The notes: a model not told the origin generated them from the sequence alone. DNA of 64,000 bases from Isoetes taiwanensis (GCA_021234155.1 JAJEKV010000096.1:541501-605500), one strand, 5' to 3'. Numbered from the stretch's first letter, positions 36,603 through 48,981 are shown. Program-made: numbers and translations.

Positions 36603-38122
36603 CTTTGTAGCTTTTGATGTCTCTAATTTATAAGTAAGGGGAGTGTATTCTTAAGGAGCGAGGGGACAGAGATTGACTCTGACTTCCTTTTGTTCCATTT
36701 TCCAGTATGCATTAACAAGAAGGACATTCGAGAGTTTGCACGCAGGCAACTAGGTTGGCTTGTTGCAAGCTAAGGGTTTTGCAGGCATCCAGGCTTTGCA
36801 GGTTTAGGAGACTGGGCTTGGGCTAATTTGGACTTGAAAAGTGTGGTTGTAATGATGGATGTCTTTCAACTTGCAAATCTAGTATATACTAACTCTTGCA
36901 AGCGACTTAGGACGAGAACAAAGCGACCATTGTGCACCATCTTCACTTAGGACAAGGCAACAAGGCATGTATATCGATTAATGCGGCCACGGGGAAAGAT
37001 AATAAGAAATATCTTCTTTTGTTCAAACTGCTTTCGTTCAGTTGCTTCTTATATTGGCTCCATTGTTGGTACAATTTTCCTTGTCCTCTTCATGATCTGC
37101 ATCATTCAACTTCGATTTATATCAGTGCATTATGAAGATACTTGGGCTACTTATTGCACAAACATTCTATTTATCCATGCCCGGGGAGGGTCCAAGAGCA
37201 TTTTTCCTGCACAAGGATTCTATTTATCAATGCTTTCGGGGAGCATTTTTCCTGCACCTATGTCTTGCTTTGATGCTACAACAAAACGAATTCTCACGGG
37301 TAAGGCTTTCACTATTGGAAGATGCATATTTCTCTTTTCTTTTTTTAAAGTTCTTAGTGCTTGCATCCCAAAGATAGCATACCTTTGCCCATCCTTATTG
37401 TAGGTCTTCCATTTTGGATAATAATATATTTCTAATTTGGATGGTAATGTATGGCGGTCATCAACGATCATGTAAATACGATTTCACTTTGCCATTCTTA
37501 TATGGCAACTACATTCTGGTGATTGGAGTCCATTCTTGTCATTTCAAGATCAAATGGCAACAATCTATGCCATTGACCTGCATAAACATTTCTTGTCAGG
37601 TATATATGGTTATAAATTCTCCTAGAATGACAAGTCATACGAGGACATGATGGGTCATGCTCTTATTATCTTCTTACAGTGCTCTTTTTATCTTCCTGAT
37701 GCACAATTTATGAACATCTAGACTTAAGAATGGTACTAGTGTCTTCATGATATATTCTTGTTTTCTCACCATTCAAAATACCTTTGTTGATGTCTAGTAT
37801 AAAGGCACAAGTGCCATTTATTAAATGGTTTTCAACTTAAGTATGATTAGAAGATGTTTAAATTGTGCGAAGGCGGGTTGTTTCTTGAGCTAAGGCGTGC
37901 CATGCATAAAAACAAAGAGAGGTAAAATTCCCACCTTATACTGTTGTGTAATGCTAATATCTAGCATGTATGCTTGGATCATGTTCTCATATATACATTT
38001 TCACATTTGTACCATTTTTCATGTGGAAAAGCTTATCCGAGATTTGATACTGTCAAATTCTAGCACAACTTGTTTATGTATTCACCATGCTTAAGCATAG
38101 CAAGCTCCACATGCACCAAACA
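36603..38122. other. No gene recognised
   Basis: AT-rich sequence inside the insert that splits LINE B. A few open frames of 60-140 codons have no family resemblance and unremarkable composition. Confidence 0.45.
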
Positions 38123-39053
38123 AACGATAAGAGCACTGACTTTGCTCTGAAAAGAAAAATATCATCAACATTATTGTTGCAAGATTTCGATGTGTTCAAT
38201 TCCGAGAACGTGTTCTTGTTCTAATGATTACACAAAACATACTCAATAGTTTTTTGCATTGGAAATAATTTGTCTTGATGTTATTGTGCTTCTTAGTAAT
38301 TAATATTTAGGCCCATAAAGTTTATCTATATTTGCTTTGGGCCCAAAATTTTTTTTAATATAAGAATCAACACACAATTACCATTAACATTATTAACACA
38401 AACCATTGCATCTAACACATTTAAATTAAAATCCCCCTGAAACCCCCTTTGGTTTGGGTGCATATTCACACGGGGGGTTATGTAGGGCAGCGAGAGCCTC
38501 AAAAAATTTATCATACATGTACAAAAGTAACACCATTAAGTATATTCTCTCAAATCTTATAGTATTTTGCAAACCTTAATATACAGTATGCAAAAACTTG
38601 TACAGGCATACCCCACAAACGAGGATCGTTATGTAAGGTCCAGATCAAGGAATAAAGGGAAAATATGCCCATCTGACAGCTCTCGGTGCCCGGAGTAACC
38701 CCCCGTGTGAATATGCACCCAAACCAAAGGGGGTTTCAGGGGGATTTTAATTTAAATGTGTTAGATGCAATGGTTTGTGTTAATAATGTTAATGGTAATT
38801 GTGTGTTGATTCTTATATTAAAAAAAATTTTGGGCCCAAAGCAAATATAGATAAACTTTATGGGCCTAAATATTAATTACTAAGAAGCACAATAACATCA
38901 AGACAAATTATTTCCAATGCAAAAAACTATTGAGTATGTTTTGTGTAATCATTAGAACAAGAACACGTTCTCGGAATTGAACACATCGAAATCTTGCAAC
39001 AATAATGTTGATGATATTTTTCTTTTCAGAGCAAAGTCAGTGCTCTTATCGTT
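38123..39053. repeat. Perfect 358-bp inverted repeat with 215-bp spacer (foldback)
   Basis: The left arm 38123-38480 and right arm 38696-39053 are reverse complements with no difference that I could find on reading both arms. Outer ends are AACGATAAGAGCACTGAC and its complement. The arms hold no gene. The right arm ends exactly where LINE B begins (39054), so it forms the right edge of the insert. No target duplication is evident. Confidence 0.93.
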
Positions 39054-40695
39054 ACCTGGGTCATTTACGTCCCCGGATTTGTGCAAGGGAACAACCCTGT
39101 TCATTTGCCATGATTGTGGAAACCCATCTCGTAGAACTGCATTCATCAATTTGAGGAGAATTTCACGTGTCTTCTCACCAGTCCACTTGAACATTTCTGC
39201 TACCAACCCTGTTGCATCTGCAGCCTTCCCATTAGCCAATTTTTGTAAACCTACTTCAATATCCCGGATTGAAAAGCCCCATTCATCATTCATGAAATAT
39301 TGTATGTCAACCCTGTCATCCAGTCCTGGAACATGGTATAGCTTATGTACTTGGCCCAGTAAAGCCTCCACATCCAACACGGCGTTGTGATTTAATTGTG
39401 GCTTAAACCTATTCCAGAATCTTTTACGCTCAACCAGCAACTCTCGAATCATATGCAAATGTTTTTGGTAAAGCGACCTTTTTTTCTTTGATTTAACTAG
39501 CTGCATATATTCCTTTTTAAGCCTTTTCCTTCTTTCCCCTTGCGCATTTTTGAACTCCTTTCTCTTCATTTTGCATTATGTATCAAACCAGCTGTTGCAA
39601 GGCAGTCCTTTTAGCTTCCTTTGGGAGACAAAACATCTAGTAGCAGATTCGAGTACCATCTCACCAAGCAAGGTACTAAGGTCGTCAGCCCCCTCTGGCC
39701 ATGTCAATGTACTTGCATTCAATTCGCATATCTCTGCATATTCACTAGCTTTATTATACTGCATATTTATCTTTATTTTAGGTGCAACTTTAGCATTATC
39801 TTGACCAAGTGCATGCCTTTCTATGCTCAGAGTTACCATCATTGGATCTTGATCAGATTCTGGTCGGTCATCAGCAACAGTAATGTCTAGTATCTGATCC
39901 ATCAATTCTGGTTTTGCAATGACCAGATCCACAACGCTAGCACCTCTACATGTAAGCTTTCCTGAGTTGGGATATTTACATACCCCATTGTATATTATCT
40001 TTCTTTCTTTCTTTTTTATTGAAGGCATCTTTATTCCATTGTATATTATCATGTCAAGTCCCGTGCACATATTCAATAAATGATTCCCTTGAGGTGTGAG
40101 CCAACGTATTTTGTCATCAGAAGTTCTAGACCAGCCACATTGTGTCATCTCATATCCATCCATCATCTCCATCCAAATAGGTTCCCCTTCAGTGCTTGCA
40201 ACTGCTGCTTGCTTATTTCCAACACGACCATTAAAGTCTCCTAGCAAGAGCACATCTCCATGTTGTGTTAGCTTGAGAACATCCTGTTCTAATGCAAAAA
40301 ATGGGTCATCCCTATCTAGGTCTTTGTCATTATAACTAGGAGATTCCCGTGGTGGGTAGTAACACCCTACAATGAAAACATTCCCATTCTTCCCTGTCAT
40401 CTCCACCCATATGTGCTGCTTGGTTCCCATTCCATCTACTTTTTGTACCAGGTGCTTAAGTTTGTGTCTTACGTAGCACGCAATGCCCCCATGGCCTTTT
40501 AATTTCCAACTTAAAATTCCAAACTGATTGTAACAAATGAAAGCCATTAATGTCTAGTGCACCTCGTTCTTCATTTTCACAAGTTTCCAGAAAAAATACA
40601 ATATCTGTATCATCCAAAACATCTTGCATTGTTCCTAATTTAGTTGCATTCATACTATTTATGTTCCAGCACATGACCCTGGCGGCCACAATTTC
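39054..40695 (-). pseudogene. LINE B segment: ORF2 endonuclease and linker
   Basis: Directly after the ORF1 stop the same frame reads EIVAARVMCWNINSM, the start of an APE-type endonuclease. FLETCENEERGALDINGF holds the ET motif, GGIACYVRHKLKHL and GNVFIVGCYYPP follow after a frameshift near 40510, then LLLGDFNGRVGNKQ and SVVDLVIAKPEL. The last catalytic box is SDQDP where relatives have SDHVP, so the catalytic His is replaced by Gln. The linker (39054-39569) includes GQVHKLYHVPG, LQKLANGKAADATGLVAEMF and NRVVPLHKSGDVNDPGN at the break. A second frameshift lies near 39570. Confidence 0.87.
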
Positions 40696-41737
40696 CTATG
40701 CATCCATTTCTTCCACAATCACTCTGCCACGGCGCCAATATGCCTTCTTTCCATGCTGCTTTGCTTCTTTAAAAATCCGCAATTGTTCCCTGTATTCTTG
40801 CAACTGGTTTTTTGTGAGGTCATCATTTATCCAAATACTTTTTCCCTTTAAAAGTGTCTTCTTCTTCAGCACATCAAACTTTTCTTGCCTGGATCGGAAT
40901 TTCATCACAAACTGCCTTGCTTTCTCACCTGGCTTTCTTACGCGAAAGGCATCTACAATACCTGCATCTGTGATTTGAAGATCATTTCGACAGAAAGATG
41001 TAACAATTTCCACAGTTTTTTCATTGGCTTCCTCTTGTAGGCCACTCAATCGCAGATTTAGTGCTTTTTCTTTCTTCTCCTGTTCTTCTATATATGATGC
41101 TAACTGGTTTTTTATTTCAGACATTTCCTGATCTCTTGCTGTCTCACATTCACTGTTTGCTTCACTGTCATCACTATTTTCATCATCCTGATTTGCCAGC
41201 ACTTCTTGTTTTAATGCATCAAACTCAGATCTTAGCTTTGCTCTAAAATTTTCTAACTCACCAAGCATCTGTTTCTGACATCTATCTATTTCCAATTGCA
41301 CCTGAGAAAGCAAGAAGGCTTTGAGATCATTGACCATACCTTGCACAGAGCTCTCCATTGAAATCTTCATAGTCAGCATCGATTCATCCATAGTTTCTCA
41401 TCTGTCCGACAGCTTGAAGCAGGTCCTCCTTGGTGACTCCAGTTGGTCCCGATTCAGCTTCAGATTCAGCTTCCAAGGCAGCAAAATCATTAGGGGCTCC
41501 CGATCCTGCTTGCTCTGCTCGTTTGTTATTTTTAGGGGCACCCGATTTAGGGCCCCCCGATTGCATGCTACCAAAGAGCCCGGATTTGGCATCCGACTCT
41601 TGCCCACCGGATTTAGCATCCGACCCAACGGACTACTGCTGCTGTGCAACGGCATCAAGTGGCTGCTGTTGCTGTACAACGACATTGTTTTCTTGTTTTT
41701 TTTTTTACCTAGTTTTCTGCGCCTGCGACTGTGCCAT
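40696..41737 (-). pseudogene. LINE B ORF1 (L1-type RNA-binding protein)
   Basis: From the Met at 41391 an intact 231-residue frame shows a coiled coil (VQLEIDRCQKQML, LRSEFDALKQEVL), an acidic linker, then an RRM-like part (ALNLRLSGLQEE) and a C-terminal domain (FVMKFRSRQEKFDVLKKK, SIWINDDLTKNQLQ), the layout of L1 ORF1p. The likely true start is the ATG at 41737 (MAQSQAQKTR), matching MAHKTRAKKK of LINE E, but stops and a frameshift separate it. The region between is rich in KSG/QSG. ORF1 ends at UAG 40696-40698, which is in frame with ORF2. Confidence 0.85.
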
Positions 41738-42547
41738 CGAGAGAGAAAGAAAAAAAGAAATCTTATTATGTCTATGGGAGGCCTCATGGGCCTATTAGAC
41801 AAAACATCATCAAATATCATCATAAAACAATAGATGAGTTTCCGAATCTTCATCTAGCTCATCACTCTCACTCATTTCATATACATCATCCATATCAATG
41901 ATCTTAAGAGTATTCAGACAAGTGTCTCTGAACCTTAATAGTTCTAACAGATATTTTCCTAAAGTGTCCCCCTCCATGTTGAAGAATGCCTGGAGATCTT
42001 CACACAGGATCCCATACTCATCACGTAATGTCTCATATGCCTTACATCTAAGTAAAGCATGCTCTTCATCCTCAACCTGATCTGTACCATATACCTTACA
42101 ATATCTCTGGTCTCTTGGGATTATATGCCCCCATCTCCCTACTTCAATCCCTAGATGATGCGAGCTCAAGCGAATCCTACAAATAGCATGGCGTTTCTGA
42201 ATAGATAAATTCTCATTTAAATGTCTCGCTTGCTCTAGGTTGGGATTGATATTTTGCTTGTATAAGAGCATCTTTGTCTTTGGTTGCATCCACATCCTTC
42301 TATGAATCCTTGATGTTAACCATGATCTTAAATCCTTGTCTATTGAAGATACCTCTTCCCAAGAGATACCCCATTTACCAAGCTATTTCATCACATCCTG
42401 AAATATACCCTTCACCTTGATAGACATCAAAGCTACATGTGGCAACCTTGTCTCGTCTAGGCCATGTACTTTCTTGAGATATAGAATGCACCGAATGAGG
42501 GCTTCCCCTTCACCACTCTCAGCCAACATCATACGATACGGATCGTT

Positions 42548-43784
42548 TTTTAGAATTATAAAATACTTATTAAATACGTAAAATACGTACTTTACGTATA
42601 GTACGTTAAGTACTTCGTGTAATTTTTTAAAACCATAAATTCTTGTATTGCATTTAAAATAGTTGCAATAACAACTAATATGAAGAACTTCAAGTTTTAA
42701 ATAATTGAACCAAAGTATATTACTCTAGAAAATTAAGTTTTTCTCAAAGCTTTGAAATCGAAATATGTCTATTTAAGAGTTATATCTCCTCATAATTCTA
42801 GTTTTAATTCAACCACAAAATAAAAAACATAAAGAGTTTTACAACAACAATATTTTATAAGTGAAATCCACGAATAATCACCCTTCTTCTTCGTCCTCTT
42901 CATCATCAGACTCTGTTTCTGATGATGATTTCCATGAATGCTCTTCTTCTGTAAGCTCATCCTCACTCCCAACCTCTTCTTTTTCAATCACGTCAAGCTC
43001 ATCTTCATTTGGTAAACCCGCCGCTGAGATTGATCATGTCACACATCTACTACGAGTAGAAATTCTTCTTCGTCTTCGCCTACCTATTCGGCTTGTAGAA
43101 GGTCTTTGTGATGAAGATGCTACATCTCTTGTCATACTCCTCGTCCTTCTTTTCATGCTCATAGTCTCTTGGAAATATGTTTCATAAATCTCCCTATCAA
43201 TATCATTATCATGGCTAGGAGGTGAAAGATCAGGAGTCTTTGTGACATATATCTCATTTGGATTCACATACAAACAATCACGCAATAAAATTATATCTAA
43301 AATCGATGACCACAAAAATAAAAAGAAGAAAATAAGAAATAGAAAAGACAATACATGCATAGGAGATGTATTCACGGTCTCAAACTTGCGCACGAGCCTT
43401 AAGTTCTCTCGCACAAATACCAATCGTTCAAGTTGTGCTGGTCAAGTTGTGGGGGTTTTTTTTTTTTACGAGGATTTGGGTTTTCCTTTTTTTTTTTAAA
43501 AAAAGCCACAATTCCATAATTTCGCTATTCTATAATAATAACATATAATAATATATTTTCTAATGTATAATTTTATCAATTTTATAGGTCTAATGTCACT
43601 TGCACTTTTTTTTTTTAAAAGTACGTATCATACGTACTTTACGTATTAATACATTAAGTACGGTATTAATAAAACAAGAGCCCAATTTGACCTGTCAACT
43701 TATAGGTATAGTACGTATAGTACTGTAAGGAAGGTACGGGACGTACGTAAATGTAAAATACAAGTACGTAAACAACACTATTCC
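42548..43784. mobile_element. Second hAT copy, damaged termini, inserted in LINE C
   Basis: It shares with the hAT at 22919-35417 the left part (GAATTATAAAATACTTATTA, AAATACGTAAAATACGTAC, CAATAACAACTA, AAATATGTCTAT) and the right part (CCAATTTGACCTGTCAACTT, TAGTACGTATAGTACTGT, GTACGTAAACAACACT). The left terminal 100 bp including CAGTGTTGT are missing and no TSD is visible, so the ends were damaged after or during insertion. The interior carries a transposase remnant. Confidence 0.85.
42876..43441 (-). pseudogene. hAT transposase C-terminal remnant
   Basis: The minus strand encodes AQLERLVFVRENLRLVRKFE, resembling the last helix of the hATC dimerisation domain. A gap and basic stretch follow (RRTRSMTRDVASSSQRPS, RIGRRRRRRISTRSR), then a very acidic C-terminus (GSEDELTEEEHSW, ETESDDEEDEEEG, stop). 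One internal stop is present. No catalytic residues remain. Confidence 0.6.
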
Positions 43785-44331
43785 AATCTCAGAAACTTCT
43801 TCAAAATCTGCTCAATGTCTTCCCACAAGCATTGTGGGAGACTTGGCCCCCAAATCTCATATCCATAAAGGACCACACTTTGTACCAGTGTTTGGAAGAG
43901 TTTTAACTTCAAATGCCATGACCATACATGTGCTCTTCTACTCATACTTTGGAGCACATATAATGCTTTGTGACCACCTTCAACGCGTTGGTTTATGCAA
44001 GCATTCCATCTGTGATTCTTGCAGAAAACAAGTCCCAAGTATTTGTATGAGTCACACATGTTCACCAAGCTCCCCTTATAACGAAAAAAGGGATCCTGTT
44101 TCAATCTGCCAACTGCCATAATACTTGTCTTATCCAAATTCACCTCCATTCCTGTCCGCTCACAAAAAGATTCCAACCCGTTTAAATGACTCTGCATATG
44201 CTCCCGCGAGCGTGCAAAAATAACTACATCATCAGCATATAATAGTAATTGCATCAAGTATCCATGTACCTCCATCTCACCAGGGCAATTACTATGGAGC
44301 CATTCGTCCAAACTATCAATAAATAAACCAA

Positions 44332-44456
<125 letters not shown>

Positions 44457-44888
44457 TTTCCCACATGTTTGCTTTTTTTTTGTGGGAGAGATGATTAGAG
44501 GTGATGAGAGTTGCGAGAGAGAGGTGAGAGTGGGAAAAACCCACTCTCACCTTTTATGCCCCGAGAGGCAAAATTTAGCTTAACTGGCGAATGGGTCGTT
44601 TCCCATCGGGTTGCGCCAGTTAAGCTTAACCCCTACCGGAATGTTTTTCGCCTCCTAAATTGGCCTTCCCACGAATCTCCCCTGTTCTAGCGGTGTTGCT
44701 GATCTTCTCGCCCCAAACCCAACTGGATCAAGGCCGATTGAGGACGAGGTAAGCATTATTGCTTCAGAATTTCACATTCTTGCATTCCATTTTTGCATAA
44801 TTCAATTTCTCTTTTGGAATGAAGATTTGATGACAGAAACTGATTATCTTCATTATTGGCAATCTTGTTAGATCCTAGACTTGCTAGT

Positions 44889-46093
44889 ATGACAAGGGCT
44901 TCAGATCATTCGAAGGCCTTTGTTCCTCCAAGGCGTAAAAAGGAATTTCAGCCAAGAAAACCAAAGAAAATGACCGGATCAGTATCTGCCCTGTAATTCA
45001 AGCACTTGTTGCTTCAAATGAACCAAAGAGGACAAGAAGCAGATCGGATTCCCCAACAGTTTATGCTAGAAGGACAAACTTTGAAGCAGGGCAAGTAAGT
45101 CAAGACTCTATTTCTTCTGGAAAATCCCAAGCATTAGTAGTTGTGGATCCAAATTCCGACACAATGGTGCCGAAAACAAAGTGTAAATCACCATTGAAAT
45201 GGTCTGATAATGCTATTACTGCATTATTGAGCCATCTCATGGAATTCAAGGCACATAACAATGGTAGCATCAACCTTTCCAATTCCCAATGGAAAGAAAT
45301 TTTAGACAGACTGACCCCCATAGTGCTAGGTTTAGTTGAATTGAGGCAGATGAAGAACAAATGGGATAAGCTTCAAGCTAAATTCAAGGACGAAAAATAT
45401 GCCGAAGACAGAACAGGGGTTGAGCCTTCTTCCTGGCAATGGTATGAGAAAATGAAAGAATTGAGAACAGGTTGCACGAATCACACAGATCTCCCTGGAG
45501 CTGGAGATGACGGTGCATTTGGGGAAGAAGCTTTTCATGCTGCAGAGATACATTCATCATACCAGGAAACTTTTATGACAGATTCATACTACGATACTTT
45601 TGGAATCAATTCAGTATTCTAGGAAGAACAGTTTGAAATTCCAAATACTGAGCTTCCAACAAATAACACAGAATCCCTTGAGACACCTTCAAGCCCGAAC
45701 ACCGATGGTGGAAATTCAAATAGCACTCCTACTTCTACTGATAAAGAGGGCGTGCATGAGATCAGTCCCAGATCAGCAGCTTGTATGCAGCATGGAGTTG
45801 CAGGTAAGCCAGTCTCGACGAAGAGATCCAGATTGGCTATTGATGAGGACATAGCATCTGGAATCAGTGAAATGGCATCATGTTTTGGGGCAGCAAAAGA
45901 CAAGAAATTGGAGTTCATGAAAGATGAATCCATGCGAAAAATTCAATTGGTAAAAGAACTGGAAGAAATGAGATCTAATAATAGTCTGAAAATTGCAGAA
46001 TCCATGGCTATCATGACTCAAAGTATTTGCCAAATGACCAAGGATACTTTGCTTGAAATTGTTAAACTTTCTGCTTCAAAACAGGGAAATTGA
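44889..46093 (+). pseudogene. Harbinger ORF1: Myb/SANT-like DNA-binding protein
   Basis: It starts MTRASDHSKAFVPPRRKK, has one frameshift near 44980, and continues to a trihelix/Myb-SANT-like domain: WSDNAITALLSHLMEF, WKEILDRL, LRQMKNKWDKLQAKFKDEK, SSWQWYEKMKEL, with the regularly spaced Trp expected. An in-frame TAG at 45620-45622 follows NSVF, after which the same frame stays open for 157 codons: a Thr/Ser-rich linker, KRSRLAIDED, then a helical C-terminus (KLEFMKDESMRKIQLVKELE) typical of the protein that partners the transposase. In this superfamily ORF1 aids transposase nuclear import and DNA binding. One nonsense and one frameshift separate it from an intact gene. Confidence 0.78.
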
Positions 46094-46454
46094 AGGTACG
46101 TTTAATATTTTAAGTTTTCTTTGGTTTTGTATCTTTGTTCTTTATTGTAACATGATGTAGTGTCTTTGTCCTACAAATCCCAATGGAATTGGAAACATTC
46201 TATTCTCTAACTGTTATTGGCAGATGTTTGTAGTCTGACAAAGAAGACTGCCAGCAAGTTCACGACCACTTATAGACCAGAATTGGGCATAAGGACTTAA
46301 GTCATCAAAACCATTAGATTTTGATGACAGGACCCTTACACTTTGGATGTCATTCAATCCATTATTTCCTGTACCATTAGATAGCGGCCTCCCATAAATA
46401 AAGACCTGGATTTATGTGCCAGTATAATTCTCTTCTTATTCTACGTTTCTTGAG

Positions 46455-46715
46455 ATGGCCAGACCAAAGGTATTAGTTAGAAGGCGCTTTAGATTCCCGC
46501 GCCATCCATCTCCTTCATCTTCTTCTTCGGACTCGGGCATGTCGGAAGGGAGTGTAAAATCTTCATGCACTGTTGAAGAAAATGAGCTTTCTGTGCTTAA
46601 TCACAGAAAGACTCATAACTCGATCACAACACAAGCTTTGGTGCAGTACTTAGACATGGGCATTCGAGTGGAGCTCGAGCTCTTCAATTGGGCTATGAAC
46701 GCACCAGTTCGGTAG
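46455..46715 (+). CDS. Hypothetical 86-residue ORF in Harbinger 1
   Basis: An ATG-initiated frame starting MARPKVLVRRRFRFPRHPSP with a Ser-rich stretch (SPSSSSSDSGMSEGS) and an ordinary C-terminus. No known domain. It lies between the two transposon genes on the ORF1 strand and may be chance. Confidence 0.2.
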   Translation: MARPKVLVRRRFRFPRHPSPSSSSSDSGMSEGSVKSSCTVEENELSVLNHRKTHNSITTQALVQYLDMGIRVELELFNWAMNAPVR

Positions 46716-47640
46716 AAGGTGCATGTGGAGTTCACCTTCGTCTTCTTATGGAAATAAAAACCCCTGAAACAAGTTGTGTTGCATGTTGAAGCCGGCTTCC
46801 TGTTTTTTCTTCTTCTTCCATTTCTTCAAGTCTTACATTTTTTTTTTAATGTATCTGTCGAATCTCCAGCTTTTGTGGAAGAACTATCTATGGAACCCCC
46901 ATTTTTGTAAAGAAACAGCATTCATGCTGATGTACATACTTTTTGATGAATAGAAATGCAAAACATTATCCTGTAAATTGATGTTATTTCTTCTTATTTA
47001 ACTATGTCGCTAACACATTCTGCAACAGGGACAAGGATGCTTGATCACACGAGTTTGTGAACTCCACCAAGCAGAAGGGTTGCTGAGAAAACTTTTTTTT
47101 TGTTAAGTACAGGAATTTTAGTTAGTACGCGGGTGTTGGTGTTCTTTTTAAAAATTGTTTCATTCAATAGCACTACATTTTAGTGCATTCCTAATTTGTA
47201 AAATCTGATTCTAATGAATACAATTCATTTTTGGTTTATATGATATCTGTTGTCTTCAGTTTTCTTGAACAGAGTATGTAATAACAATGTTAAATTTCAA
47301 AGTGTGAATACAAACAAAGTGTTTTTAGAGAAAGCATGCAAAGAAAGGTTTCAAATTTCGGAATTTCATTGAATATAACTGCAGAAATACAGCAATGTCT
47401 CACAATATGAAGGCCAAATCAAAGGAAGGTTAAATTTCTTCATTTCTCCAGATTCTGGAGGAGGATGTGCCTGATCTGATCTCCCTCCTTTTTCAACTTC
47501 CTGTTCATGTCTTGAGTCTTATAATACTCAACCTGTGGGCATTCTGGAGTCAATGGTAGCAATTCCATTCCCTATCTTTAAAAAATACAATAGTTCCACA
47601 ATACAGCACATGCATGCACAATTTTGCTAGCTTGTGATGC
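46716..47640. other. Non-coding spacer between the convergent Harbinger genes
   Basis: AT-rich, no open frame of note. It should contain the 3' ends of both transposon transcripts; AATAAA-like words occur but none is decisive. Confidence 0.4.
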
Positions 47641-48704
47641 TTAAACAATGAGACTTTTTAATATTTTCCATTTCTCCTTGACAATGCCAAAACCATTCTC
47701 AATTACAACTCTACCTCTGCAGATTCTCTTGTTGAATTGATTCTTCCTGCAATCAGGATCAGGAAAAACCTTTAATAAGAATGGCCTGCTAGGATATGCA
47801 GAATCTCCAAGTAATTGAGGAGGTATGTCTACAACTATGTCTTCCTCAGTAGACATTCCTTTCTTGATCTGCTTCTCTTGTAATCTAACAATCGGTTCCT
47901 GTAATATAGATTTAGAGACATTGACGAACAATTTACTATGAGTTACATAGCCTTGAAACAAAATAGAGTGTCTTTTATTTTTGCTATAATAGTCATTTGC
48001 ATGATCCTTTTTCTTAGGTTTTCTGTACAAGTATATGTGGCTGCAATCAATTGCAGCAAACAGATTAGGAAGACCAGTTGCCTCCTTAAATTCTGCTATA
48101 ATGTCGAGTAATCTCTGCCTGATGAAATGGCTACAATACAACATGTTCTTGGACACCAAAGCTAGTGTGATATTCCTCACATACTTCTGAACTATGGACT
48201 GACCAGAGCATAAAATCTCCTTCCGACATGTAGAGGAGATTCCCCATGAGCAAGGAAATAAACAACCATAGCTACAGCCCTTCTTGGCTCTATGGGAGCC
48301 CTCACTTTGTTGCATGGTTTTACAAAATATGGGGCCATAAGACCCACCAGCTTTTCGAATGAGGATCTTGACATCCTGTAACATTGTCTCCACATATCAT
48401 CTTCATAAGAGGGCAAGCAATTCCAGGCATGGTTGTCAATACTATCCCACTGTGTGGTTTGTCTCAGTGCAACCCAAAATCTTCTTGAAGGCCTCTTTAC
48501 TCTGGTTGTCCCCAACAGAATCAAGGTAAATTGACAGCAAGTCATGAGTCGGCTGCTTTCTATGGATTCGGTCTCTATAGCTAAGTCCAAGAGCTCGGAA
48601 TCGTGATCTGAAGACATGAGGCGTAGGCAAAACTGCTGCAATGCAATGCCGAGCATAATAGAGTGCAAGACTATGACAATCATCCCCAAAATCACTGGAT
48701 CCAT
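47641..48704 (-). pseudogene. PIF/Harbinger DDE transposase (DDE_Tnp_4), pseudogene
   Basis: The start MDPVILGMIVIVLHSIM at 48704 matches the second copy. WDSIDNHAWNCLPSYEDDMW, YRMSRSSFEKLVGLMAPYF and EPRRAVAMVVYFLAHGESPL form the N-terminal helix-turn-helix region. After a frameshift near 48200 come LFAAIDCSHIYL (first Asp), LLGDSAYPSRPFLLKVF (second Asp) and RGRVVIENGFGIVKEKWKIL (Glu), 34 residues separating the last two, as in DD35E-type enzymes. The segment with GSVHDS, present in Harbinger 2, is deleted here. Other missing pieces and the frameshift make it inactive. Confidence 0.88.
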
Positions 48705-48981
48705 CCTAAAATCTTCTTAAGGCCGGACTATAGCAGAGATTTGGGAAAAAATGAAAGAAGGAAAATCAATTGATGATTCAGAGATTGCTTCGCGCCAACA
48801 GACATTGAATTCCGGCAGGCCGGTAGATTTTGGCACCTTCTGTTTCCAGTTACTCAGCAAAACGACTGTTGTTAAGGCCCGAGAGACGAGCTCCTCTTGA
48901 GCTCGAGAGGAGCTATACGTACAAAAATATCTCTCGCCGTATATGGCGAGAGATAAAAAATTCGCGAGCATGTGGGAAACC

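Larger units (their letters stand above)
44457..48979. mobile_element. PIF/Harbinger element 1 (4.5 kb)
   Basis: The ends are TTTCCCACATG (44457-44467) and its inverse CATGTGGGAAA (48969-48979). The two genes are convergent, as in autonomous PIF/Harbinger elements: a Myb/SANT-like protein on plus and a DDE transposase on minus. Subterminal hairpins lie near both ends: GGTGAGAGTGGG/CCCACTCTCACC (44523-44551), TTAGCTTAACTGGCG with its inverse (about 44576-44627), and TATCTCTCGCC/GGCGAGAGATA (about 48927-48954). No 3-bp target duplication is clear; both flanks are simple GA or GT repeats. Confidence 0.85.

Noticed and set aside
36981-37403. 140-codon plus-strand frame with hydrophobic stretches
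   Set aside because: AT-rich chance frame; overlapping frames look equally open and there is no family resemblance or gene structure.
41430-41798. Plus-strand open frame rich in Pro, Asp and Cys
   Set aside because: It is the antisense of the LINE B ORF1 5' region, which has its own homologue in LINE E.
45620-45622. Genetic code in which UAG is sense
   Set aside because: Many UAG, UAA and UGA codons interrupt the other pseudogenes equally, and the PNPase exons give no support; simple mutation is enough.
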